Of a stretch of DNA of 6,574 nt, positions 1 to 5,830 are shown one piece after another. Source of the stretch: an uncultured bacterium (GTDB lineage: Bacteria; Pseudomonadota; Gammaproteobacteria; Burkholderiales; Burkholderiaceae_E); the NCBI GenBank assembly GCA_903864485.1, contig CAIPGD010000555.1, forward strand, positions 1 through 6,574. Direction: 5' to 3'. The notes under the pieces were generated by a model. The model saw only the letters and a program-made list of their open reading frames with translations, did not search any database and had not been told where the DNA came from. Each line of letters opens with the position of its first letter. The stretch's first letter is position 1. The position numbers were made by a program, and so were the translations under genes.

Positions 1-1
1 A

Positions 2-406
2 GACTTGCTGAAGACCACGGTGTGGCGCCTTTGCCGCTGGCGCAATGGCCACACGCCTGCAATGGTTGCGAATGCAATTGCCGGTGAAATAATTCCAAGC
101 CGTATCATTGACCGACCGCCCTCGGCCGAGCTCCGGCCAGACCAGACCGATCAGGATTCGTTACCGCCCTACGACGTGTTGGATGGCATTCTCGAGCTTT
201 ACATGGAGCAGGGTTTGCCAGCTGAAGACGTCGTAGCGGCTGGATTTCCACCCGAGGCCGTGAGTCTCGTTGTGCGTTTGATGAGGATCAATGAGTACAA
301 ACGTCGCCAGGCGCCGGTCGGTATCCGGGTGACCCACCGCGGGTTTGGACGTGATTGGCGCTATCCGATCACATCGCGATTTCGTGAGAGCATCCCGATT
401 GCCTGA
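2..406 (+). CDS. nadE: Glutamine-dependent NAD+ synthetase, C-terminal part (5' end outside window)
   Basis: Final enzyme of NAD+ synthesis: it amidates deamido-NAD+ (NaAD) using ATP and ammonia, with the ammonia supplied from glutamine by an N-terminal nitrilase-like domain that lies outside the window. About 134 C-terminal residues are visible, read in frame from base 2; the frame is open to the left edge, so the TTG at base 5 is an internal leucine and not a start. Seen directly: a KTTVWRLCRWRN stretch, then RPPSAELRPDQTDQDSLPPYDVLD, the conserved C-terminal substrate and ATP-site segment of this family, then NEYKRRQAPVGIRVT and FGRDWRYPIT near the end. This ending is typical of the glutamine-using two-domain form of about 540 residues found in proteobacteria and differs from the short ammonia-only E. 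coli NadE. The gene ends in TGA 16 bases before glnB and is probably cotranscribed with it. Confidence 0.93.
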   Translation, partial: DLLKTTVWRLCRWRNGHTPAMVANAIAGEIIPSRIIDRPPSAELRPDQTDQDSLPPYDVLDGILELYMEQGLPAEDVVAAGFPPEAVSLVVRLMRINEYKRRQAPVGIRVTHRGFGRDWRYPITSRFRESIPIA

Positions 407-408
407 TC

Positions 409-414
409 AAGGAG
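409..414 (+). promoter_or_regulatory. Ribosome binding site of glnB
   Basis: AAGGAG ends 8 bases before the ATG at 423 and begins 3 bases after the nadE stop. It is a strong Shine-Dalgarno match and decides the glnB start at 423 rather than the longer in-frame reading from 345 that overlaps nadE. Confidence 0.85.
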
Positions 415-422
415 AACTGACC

Positions 423-761
423 ATGAAACGGATTACAGCGATTATCAAGCCGTTCAAACTCGACGAAGTTCGAGAGGCGCTGGGCGATGTGGGGGTTACC
501 GGATTGACCGTCACCGAAGTGAAGGGATTTGGCCGCCAGCGGGGGCATACCGAGCTCTATCGGGGTGCCGAGTACGTGGTCGATTTTTTGCCTAAAGTCA
601 AGATTGAGGTGGTTGTCTCCGACAGCGCGTTGGATGGCGCCATCGATGCCATCGTCAAGGCGGCCCGGACCGGGCGCATCGGCGACGGGAAGATTTTTGT
701 GACTGCCGTCGAACAGGTCATCCGGATCCGGACCGGGGAGACCAACGAGGACGCGATCTAG
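423..761 (+). CDS. glnB: Nitrogen regulatory protein PII
   Basis: Trimeric cytoplasmic signal protein that senses 2-oxoglutarate and ATP/ADP, reflects glutamine status through uridylylation, and controls partners such as GlnE, NtrB and AmtB. The protein has 112 residues, the family's exact usual length. Visible features: start MKRITAIIKPFKLDEVREAL; the T-loop at about 37-55 with the signature Y46-R-G-A-E-Y51, Tyr51 being the residue uridylylated by GlnD in enteric bacteria; the B-loop T83-G-R-I-G-D-G-K-I-F-V93; and the nucleotide and phosphate-binding basic residues K90, R101 and R103. It is closer to GlnB than to GlnK because no amtB gene adjoins it and it sits with nadE, but the sequence alone does not separate the paralogues firmly. 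It follows nadE by 16 bases with its own good ribosome site, and ends in TAG six bases before the stop of convergent lysS. No clear sigma-54 promoter was seen upstream. Confidence 0.96.
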   Translation: MKRITAIIKPFKLDEVREALGDVGVTGLTVTEVKGFGRQRGHTELYRGAEYVVDFLPKVKIEVVVSDSALDGAIDAIVKAARTGRIGDGKIFVTAVEQVIRIRTGETNEDAI

Positions 762-767
762 TTCAAT

Positions 768-2345
768 TTAGTTCACGTCGGTCTCGTGGCGTACGGCAGT
801 TTCGTTGCGTAGAGCGGGGAACAGAATCACGTCGCGGATGCTGGGCGCGTCGGTTAGAAGCATGACGAGTCGGTCGATTCCGATCCCGCAGCCCCCAGCC
901 GGCGGCATCCCGTACTCGAGCGCGCGAACGTAATCGGCGTCGTAGTACATCGCCTCTTCGTCCCCTGCCTCTTTCGCCCGGGCCTGCGCCAGAAAGCGCT
1001 CCGACTGATCTTCAGGATCATTCAATTCGGAAAAGCCATTCGCAATCTCGCGGCCGGCAATGAAAAGTTCAAACCGTTCGGTCACGCCCGGTGCATCGGA
1101 GGATTCTCGAGCCAGCGGGGATACTTCGACGGGATAGTCGATGATGTAGGTCGGGTCCCAGAGTTTCGCTTCAGCGGTTTCCTCAAACAATGCCAGTTGC
1201 AAGGCGCCAATCCCGGCGTTCTTGAGGTGCGGCGTTTTCGCGACGTTGACGGAGCGCTCACCGAGGGCGTGGACCAACCAGTCGCGATCATCAAAGGCTG
1301 CGTTGGCAAGGGACGGCTCGTGGGTCCGGATTGCGTCAACAATCGTGAGGCGCTCGAATGGTTTGCCCAGATCGAGTGCCCGACCCTGGTATTCCAACGC
1401 GGTTGTTGAGCACGCGTGGAGCGCAGCTGCTCGGAGGACCTGCTCGGTGAAATCCATCATCCAGCGATAGTCGGTGTAGGCGGCGTAAAACTCCATCATC
1501 GTGAACTCAGGGTTGTGGCGAACACTGACGCCTTCATTCCTGAAGTTACGGTTGATTTCGAAGACCCGCTCGAAACCGCCGACTACGAGTCGCTTCAGGT
1601 AAAGCTCGGGGGCGATGCGCAGGAACATCGCCTGATCGAGTGCATTGTGATGCGTCACAAAAGGCTTGGCCGATGCGCCACCCGGGATGGGGTGCAACAT
1701 CGGCGTCTCGACTTCCAGAAACCGATGTTCGGTCATAAACCGACGCAAGGCATCGAGCGTTCGAGAGCGGGTAACGAAGGTCCGTCGGGTCGACTCTGTC
1801 ACGATCAGATCGACATAGCGCTGACGGTAGCGGATTTCGGTATCAGTCAGGCCGTGGAACTTGTCGGGCAGGGGGCGGATCGATTTGGTGACGAGTCGCA
1901 GAGCCTGACAACGCAGCGACAGCTCGCCGCGCTGGGTTCTAAAGAGGACCCCTTCGGCGTAGACGATGTCGCCGAGGTCCCAGTGTTTGAAGGCCTCATG
2001 TTCTGCAGCGCCAACGCCGTCGTCATTCATCCATAACTGCAAGCGACCGTCGTGGTTGGCGTCCGCGCCGAGTTGGTGAGAGCCATCTTGCAAGGTGGCA
2101 AAACTGGCTTTGCCCTGGACCCGCTTCAGCACCATCCGACCTGCGATTTTGACCTGAACCGGCTCGGCCTCCAGGGCGTCGCGGGTATGGGTGGCAAAGC
2201 GGGTGTTGATCTCGGCGATCTGATGTGTTGGCCTCACGTCGTTGGGAAATGCGTTGCCTTGTTCGCGAAGCGCGCTCAGTTTGGCGCGGCGTTCTGCCAA
2301 AACATGGGACTCGCTGGGGATCGGCAGTTGGTCGTCGTCAGACAT
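768..2345 (-). CDS. lysS: Lysyl-tRNA synthetase, class II
   Basis: Charges tRNA-Lys with lysine using ATP; cytoplasmic homodimer. The product has 525 residues against about 505 for E. coli LysS. The N-terminal OB-fold anticodon-binding domain covers roughly residues 60-155 (from VKIAGRMVLKRVQGKASFATLQD). The class II catalytic domain follows: motif 1 around 207-217 (HRFLEVETPML), the lysine-site region PGGASAKPFVTHHNALD at 221-237, motif 2 at 262-287 including FRNEGVSVRHNPEFTMME, and motif 3 at 485-496 (GCGIGIDRLVML). The segment GREIANGFSELNDPEDQ at 431-447 matches the E. coli enzyme almost exactly. The extra length comes from a 10-residue insertion in the OB fold near residues 88-100 and a roughly 13-residue C-terminal extension. 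The start is supported by GGAG 9 bases upstream. The gene is divergent from the cupin gene and separated by it from prfB, so it probably needs its own promoter in 2346-2406 or within the cupin start. Confidence 0.97.
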   Translation of the reverse strand: MSDDDQLPIPSESHVLAERRAKLSALREQGNAFPNDVRPTHQIAEINTRFATHTRDALEAEPVQVKIAGRMVLKRVQGKASFATLQDGSHQLGADANHDGRLQLWMNDDGVGAAEHEAFKHWDLGDIVYAEGVLFRTQRGELSLRCQALRLVTKSIRPLPDKFHGLTDTEIRYRQRYVDLIVTESTRRTFVTRSRTLDALRRFMTEHRFLEVETPMLHPIPGGASAKPFVTHHNALDQAMFLRIAPELYLKRLVVGGFERVFEINRNFRNEGVSVRHNPEFTMMEFYAAYTDYRWMMDFTEQVLRAAALHACSTTALEYQGRALDLGKPFERLTIVDAIRTHEPSLANAAFDDRDWLVHALGERSVNVAKTPHLKNAGIGALQLALFEETAEAKLWDPTYIIDYPVEVSPLARESSDAPGVTERFELFIAGREIANGFSELNDPEDQSERFLAQARAKEAGDEEAMYYDADYVRALEYGMPPAGGCGIGIDRLVMLLTDAPSIRDVILFPALRNETAVRHETDVN

Positions 2346-2406
2346 CAGTTCATTCTCCGGAGGGCGGTTAGCCCGGGCGATGCAGTAAGATTTCGGCAGT
2401 CAACGA
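2346..2406. promoter_or_regulatory. Divergent intergenic region between lysS and the cupin gene
   Basis: This 61-base gap must hold or adjoin the promoters for two outward-reading genes. Two short perfect palindromes are visible, CTCCGGAG at 2355-2362 (overlapping the lysS ribosome site) and GCCCGGGC at 2371-2378, plus a small stem GGGC/GCCC at 2362-2374. A weak plus-strand -10-like box TAAGAT lies at 2386-2391 without a good -35. On the minus strand a TTGACT resembling a -35 lies just inside the gap near the cupin start, again without a convincing partner. Promoter function is inferred from gene layout and not from a clear consensus. Confidence 0.35.
2355..2358 (-). promoter_or_regulatory. 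Ribosome binding site of lysS
   Basis: On the minus strand GGAG lies 9 bases before the ATG at 2345, a normal spacing. It supports the assigned lysS start. Confidence 0.7.
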
Positions 2407-2955
2407 ATGGAAACATTGATGAACAAGCCGGTTGATTTTGGGGCCATAAAGGGCGATTGCGTTCCTTACCAGAAGCCTCAGCCCTGGGGCATGACCCCTG
2501 ACATGATTCAGTACGACCTGATCGATGGCGATGAGCGACTCTGGGCGCCAATTTCGGAAGGCATCTGGTCGCGCCCGATTCATCTCAATGTCACGGGTGG
2601 TTTTTACGTGCACTTGCTGCGCGTGCGTCGTTCGGGTCTCCTGCAGCGCCATCGGCACTCGGGCCAGGTCCACGCTTACGTGATTCGTGGGAAGTGGCTC
2701 TATCTGGAGCACGACTGGGTGGCGCGTGCGGGTTGCTACGTGTTTGAGCCCCCGGGTGAGACGCATACGCTGGTCGTGCCAGATGATTGCACAGATATGG
2801 TGACGCTCTTTACGGTGCATGGCGCGCTGATGTACGTCGACCCGCAGGGTAATTCCACGGGGTATGACGACGTCTTTACTCGCATCGAGAAATATCGCGC
2901 GCATTTTGAGGCTGTTGGGCTCGGTGCCGACTATGTTCGCGAGTTTATGCGCTGA
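2407..2955 (+). CDS. Cupin-domain protein, 2,4'-dihydroxyacetophenone dioxygenase-like
   Basis: Small single-domain cupin of 182 residues (178 if the second ATG at 2419 is used, which has GGAA 6 bases upstream; the true start is not settled). The layout follows the 2,4'-dihydroxyacetophenone dioxygenase family: GGFYVHLLRVRRSGLLQRHRHSG at 64-86, then VHAYVIRGKWLYLEHDWVARAG at 88-109, then YVFEPPGETHTLVVPDD at 111-127 and a C-terminal MYVDPQGN. Likely metal ligands are H82 and H84 in the HxH motif, E101 or H102, and H120. The characterised family member is a non-haem iron dioxygenase that splits a carbon-carbon bond in an aromatic ketone. There is no aromatic breakdown cluster here, so the substrate is unknown, and a metal-binding sensor or isomerase role remains possible. 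No signal peptide or membrane segment is seen. The gene lies between prfB and lysS in reverse orientation and ends 2 bases from the prfB stop. Confidence 0.8.
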   Translation: METLMNKPVDFGAIKGDCVPYQKPQPWGMTPDMIQYDLIDGDERLWAPISEGIWSRPIHLNVTGGFYVHLLRVRRSGLLQRHRHSGQVHAYVIRGKWLYLEHDWVARAGCYVFEPPGETHTLVVPDDCTDMVTLFTVHGALMYVDPQGNSTGYDDVFTRIEKYRAHFEAVGLGADYVREFMR

Positions 2956-2957
2956 GA

Positions 2958-4062
2958 TCAGAGTCCCTGCTTGAGGCTGGCCTGGATAAAAGGATCTAGA
3001 TCACCGTCGAGCACTTTTTGGGTCGCGCTGACCTCCACGCCTGTTCGAAGATCTTTGATTCTGCTCTGATCCAGAACGTACGAACGGATTTGATGGCCCC
3101 ACCCGACATCGGTTTTGGTGGCCTCTAACTCCTGCTGGGCTTCCATGCGCTTGCGCATTTCGAGTTCGTAGAGCTTTGCGCGCAACATGCCCCAGGCTTC
3201 ATCCCGATTGCGGTGTTGGGAACGGTCGTTTTGGCATTGCACCACGATGCCGCTTGGCATATGAGTCATCCGAACCGCAGAGTCGGTCTTGTTGATGTGC
3301 TGACCGCCAGCCCCAGAGGCGCGAAACGTATCGATCCGGACATCGGCCGGGTTGATATCGACTTCAAATGAATCGTCGATTTCGGGGTAGACATAGAGTG
3401 ACGCGAATGAGGTGTGGCGTCCCCCCGATGAGTCAAACGGGCTCTTGCGGACCAAACGATGAACGCCAGTTTCGGTGCGCAGGTGGCCAAAGGCGTATTC
3501 ACCTTCGACCTTGATTGTGGCGCTCTTGATGCCCGCGATATCGCCTTCGCTTTCTTCGAGCAGCTCTGCTTTGAACCCCTTGCGCTCGCAGTACTTGAGG
3601 TACTGGCGCAGCAACATCGACGCCCAGTCCTGCGCCTCGGTGCCGCCTGCACCCGCCTGGATGTCCACAAAGCAGTTGGCGGGGTCCGCGGGGTTGGAGA
3701 ACATCCGCCGGAATTCAAGGCCCTCAACACCCGCGCGGACTTGCTCGATATCTGTTTCAACTGCGATCAGGGTGTCGTCGTCGTCTTCAGCGGCGCCCAT
3801 GTCGAAGAGTTCGTGCGCCTCGCCGGCAGCCGTGTCGAGCTTTTGCAGACTTAGAACGACGTCCTCGAGGGACTTGCGTTCGCGACCGAGTTCTTGTGCT
3901 CGTTTGGGGTCATTCCAGACTCCGGGATCTTCGAGCGACCGAACGACCTCCTCGAGACGTGACTTCTTCAGATCGAAGTCAAAGATACCCCCGAAGATCG
4001 AGGATCCGTCGAGCCAGATCGTCGATCGTGGTTTGCAAAAGGTTCAGGCGTTCGGCTTCCAT
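2958..4062 (-). CDS. prfB: Peptide chain release factor 2 (RF2), with programmed +1 frameshift
   Basis: Recognises UGA and UAA stop codons on the ribosome and triggers release of the finished protein. The gene is two frames: codons 1-27 from ATG 4062 down to CTT at 3984-3982, then the base at 3981 is skipped and reading continues from GAC at 3980 to TGA at 2960-2958. The joined product is 367 residues (E. coli RF2 has 365). The N-terminal coiled region ends near residue 110; the SPF stop-codon reading tripeptide is at 207-209 within RKSPFDSSGGRHTSF, and the GGQ catalytic motif is at 252-254 within ASGAGGQHINKT. Residue 248 is Ala, matching position 246 of E. coli, where K-12 has a less active Thr. 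The start is fixed: an in-frame TAG lies at 4110-4108 and no other ATG, GTG or TTG lies between. Its ribosome site is weak (GGGA, 6 bases away). It follows recJ by 58 bases. Confidence 0.96.
3978..3993 (-). promoter_or_regulatory. RF2 autoregulatory +1 frameshift site
   Basis: Minus-strand sequence CGGGGGTATCTTTGAC. It contains the slippery CTT codon, an in-frame TGA (3981-3979) followed by C, and a run of five G (3992-3988) three bases before CTT that acts as an internal Shine-Dalgarno. In E. coli the same site differs only by A for the first C. When RF2 is scarce the ribosome pauses at UGA and slips +1 to read GAC, making more RF2; when RF2 is plentiful, translation stops after 27 residues. 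The protein on both sides (RGYL then DFDLKKSRLEEV) matches E. coli RGYL and DYDAKKERLEEV. Confidence 0.96.
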
Positions 4063-4120
4063 GAGGGGTCCCGTGTGATCAGTGCGCGTGGTGCGTAACC
4101 CACTATTCTACAAGCGGCCA
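4063..4120 (-). other. recJ-prfB intergenic spacer
   Basis: This 58-base spacer holds no gene. On the minus strand a TAGAAT box resembling a -10 occurs near 4106-4111 but no -35 sits at the right distance. No terminator-like hairpin with a T-run is seen, consistent with read-through from recJ into prfB. Confidence 0.4.
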
Positions 4121-5830
4121 TCATCCCGCCGACTCTGCATGGAGAATCTGTAACTCGATTTTGCTACGGCCTTGCCAGGTGTTTCGAACCGGCTGCCAAA
4201 TCGCATGCAGGCGGTCCGGGGCTGGCTCGGCTCGGCCAAACCAGATTGCATCGATGGATCCGCTGCGGGTGTTTCCGGAACGGGCATTGCGCAGGGTTAA
4301 CTTCAGGTGACCCGTGCCGACGGCGCGTTGCGCAAGCACCTGAAATTCGCTGTGAAAGCTTGGTACGGCAAAGCCTTGGCCCCAGACCGGGCCTTCCAGT
4401 GCGTCAATCAGACGGTCGTCGGCGAGCGCTGGGTCGAGTTCGCCGTCGGTTTCATGCTGGCGATGAAAAACGGCTGGGTCTGATAGGTCGGCAACTGCCT
4501 GATCGAGGGCCGTCCGAAACGCTTCGAGCGCTTCGGTTCGCAGGGTCAGGCCCGCGGCCATGGCATGCCCACCAAATCGAACAATTGCGTTGGGAAGTCG
4601 CTTCGACACGAGGTCGAGGCAATCGCGAAGGTGAACCCCCGGGATCGAACGGCCAGACCCTCGGTAAGTCTCACCGGCCGGCGCTAGCGCCACGACCGGG
4701 CGATGAAAACGCTCTTTGAGCTTGCCGGCGACAAGGCCTACGACGCCCTGATGCCATCCCGGATCAGACAGCACAATCACGCGACGCTCTGGGGCGGGCG
4801 TTTCAGCCAGGCTCGTAAGGGCTTCCTCTTGCATCGTACGCTCGACCTCGCGGCGCTGGCGGTTGATGGCGTCGAGCGACGCGGCGAGGTGTTGAGCCTG
4901 CGCGGGGTCGTCGGTCAAAAGGCACTCGATCCCCACACTCATGTCGGCAAGGCGTCCGGCCGCGTTGATCCGTGGCCCGACCGTAAAGCCGAGGTCTTGC
5001 GCGCTGGCTGTTCGGGGCTCACGGCCTGCGATGGCGAACAGTGCGAGAAGCCCGGGTTGGGCCCGCCCCGATCGGATCCGAGATAGCCCCTGAGCCACCA
5101 TCAGGCGGTTATTCGCATCGAGGCGAACCACGTCGGCGACCGTACCCAGCGCAACGAGATCGAGCAGGCGTGCCAGGGGCGCCTCGCCGCCGTGCAGACT
5201 GCGCCGCCTGAGTTCTGCCCGTAACGCGATCAGTACGTAGAACATGACGCCTACGCCCGCGATGGCCTTGCTCGGGAAAGTGCATCCGCCGGCATTGGGG
5301 TTGACGATGGCATCTGCCAAGGGCAACGCTGGACCAGGCAGGTGATGATCCGTGATGAGCAAGGCCAGTCCCGCGTCTTGTGCCGCCTGCGCGCCATCGA
5401 CACTGGCGATGCCATTGTCGACCGTGATCAGCAGATCAGGAGAACCGAGGCGCGGATGGTCGAGGGCGAGCGCGACGATCTCGGGGGTGAGTCCATAACC
5501 GGTTTCGAACCGGTTCGGGACCAGGTAATCGACCCGTGCCCCCATCATGCGTAGCCCCCGCACGGCAACGGCGCAGGCTGTGGCGCCGTCGCAGTCGTAG
5601 TCGGCGATCACGAGCATCGCCGCTTCGGCCTCGATGGCATCGGCGAGCAGGATGGCGGCCTCGTCGGTCCCCTTGAGCAGCGCCGGCGAGAGCATTCCGG
5701 CGAGATCGGTGGATAGTTCTTCGGGCCCTCGAACACCTCGCGCAGCCAGTACCCGGGCCAGAATCGGGTGTAGTCCTGACTGCTCAAGAGCCAATCTTGC
5801 AGCCGCCGGAACCGCTCGGTCGACGATCAT
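4121..5830 (-). CDS. recJ: Single-stranded-DNA-specific exonuclease RecJ
   Basis: 5'-to-3' single-strand DNA exonuclease used in RecF-pathway recombination, mismatch repair and base excision repair. The product has 569 residues (E. coli 577). DHH phosphoesterase motifs are all present in order: YDCDGATA at 78-85 (metal-binding aspartates), TVDNGIAS at 136-143, ITDHHLPG at 159-166, NPN at 177-179, and GTVADVVRLDANN at 229-241. The linking GFTVGPRINAAGRL at 281-294 is followed by the DHHA1 part with WHQGVVG at 359-365, GSGRS at 391-395 and the FGGHAMAAGLTL signature at 419-430. The C-terminal OB-like domain covers about 455-569. The ATG overlaps the stop of the upstream gene as ATGA and has no good ribosome site of its own, suggesting translational coupling. 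prfB follows on the same strand, as in E. coli. Confidence 0.97.
   Translation of the reverse strand: MIVDRAVPAAARLALEQSGLHPILARVLAARGVRGPEELSTDLAGMLSPALLKGTDEAAILLADAIEAEAAMLVIADYDCDGATACAVAVRGLRMMGARVDYLVPNRFETGYGLTPEIVALALDHPRLGSPDLLITVDNGIASVDGAQAAQDAGLALLITDHHLPGPALPLADAIVNPNAGGCTFPSKAIAGVGVMFYVLIALRAELRRRSLHGGEAPLARLLDLVALGTVADVVRLDANNRLMVAQGLSRIRSGRAQPGLLALFAIAGREPRTASAQDLGFTVGPRINAAGRLADMSVGIECLLTDDPAQAQHLAASLDAINRQRREVERTMQEEALTSLAETPAPERRVIVLSDPGWHQGVVGLVAGKLKERFHRPVVALAPAGETYRGSGRSIPGVHLRDCLDLVSKRLPNAIVRFGGHAMAAGLTLRTEALEAFRTALDQAVADLSDPAVFHRQHETDGELDPALADDRLIDALEGPVWGQGFAVPSFHSEFQVLAQRAVGTGHLKLTLRNARSGNTRSGSIDAIWFGRAEPAPDRLHAIWQPVRNTWQGRSKIELQILHAESAG
5827..5830 (-). promoter_or_regulatory. 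ATGA stop-start overlap coupling recJ to the upstream gene
   Basis: The recJ ATG (5830-5828) and the TGA of the preceding gene (5829-5827) share two bases. The 20 bases upstream of the recJ start contain no purine-rich ribosome site, so ribosomes ending the first gene probably re-initiate on recJ. Confidence 0.75.

Noticed and set aside
345..422. Longer glnB start at 345, overlapping nadE
   Set aside because: It would add 26 residues absent from PII proteins, while the ATG at 423 has AAGGAG at good spacing and gives the standard 112 residues.
722..731. Perfect palindrome CCGGATCCGG near the 3' end of glnB, considered as a terminator
   Set aside because: There is no loop and no T-run follows, and it encodes the conserved IRIRTGE tail region of PII.
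1416..2036. Long plus-strand open frame of 206 codons opposite lysS
   Set aside because: It lies wholly antisense to a clearly conserved lysS, its translation shows no recognisable domain, and it has no supporting ribosome site; a shadow of GC-rich coding sequence.
2368..2904. Minus-strand open frame of 178 codons opposite the cupin gene
   Set aside because: The plus-strand frame has clear cupin motifs and the opposite translation has none.
3958..4062. prfB broken by a premature TGA, a possible pseudogene
   Set aside because: The TGA sits exactly in the known CTT TGA C frameshift site with its upstream G-run, and both flanking protein parts match RF2.
3475..4098. Plus-strand open frame of 207 codons opposite prfB
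   Set aside because: Serine and arginine-rich translation typical of an antisense shadow; it covers prfB including the frameshift site.
4063..4120. Separate prfB promoter in the recJ-prfB spacer
   Set aside because: A TAGAAT box is present, but no -35 element lies at 16-18 bases and no extended -10 is formed; not strong enough to list as a promoter.
5497..5515. Hairpin AACCGGT-TTCGA-ACCGGTT inside recJ
   Set aside because: It is a 7-bp stem with no T-run, and the bases encode the conserved RecJ segment PNRFETGYG, so protein constraint explains it.
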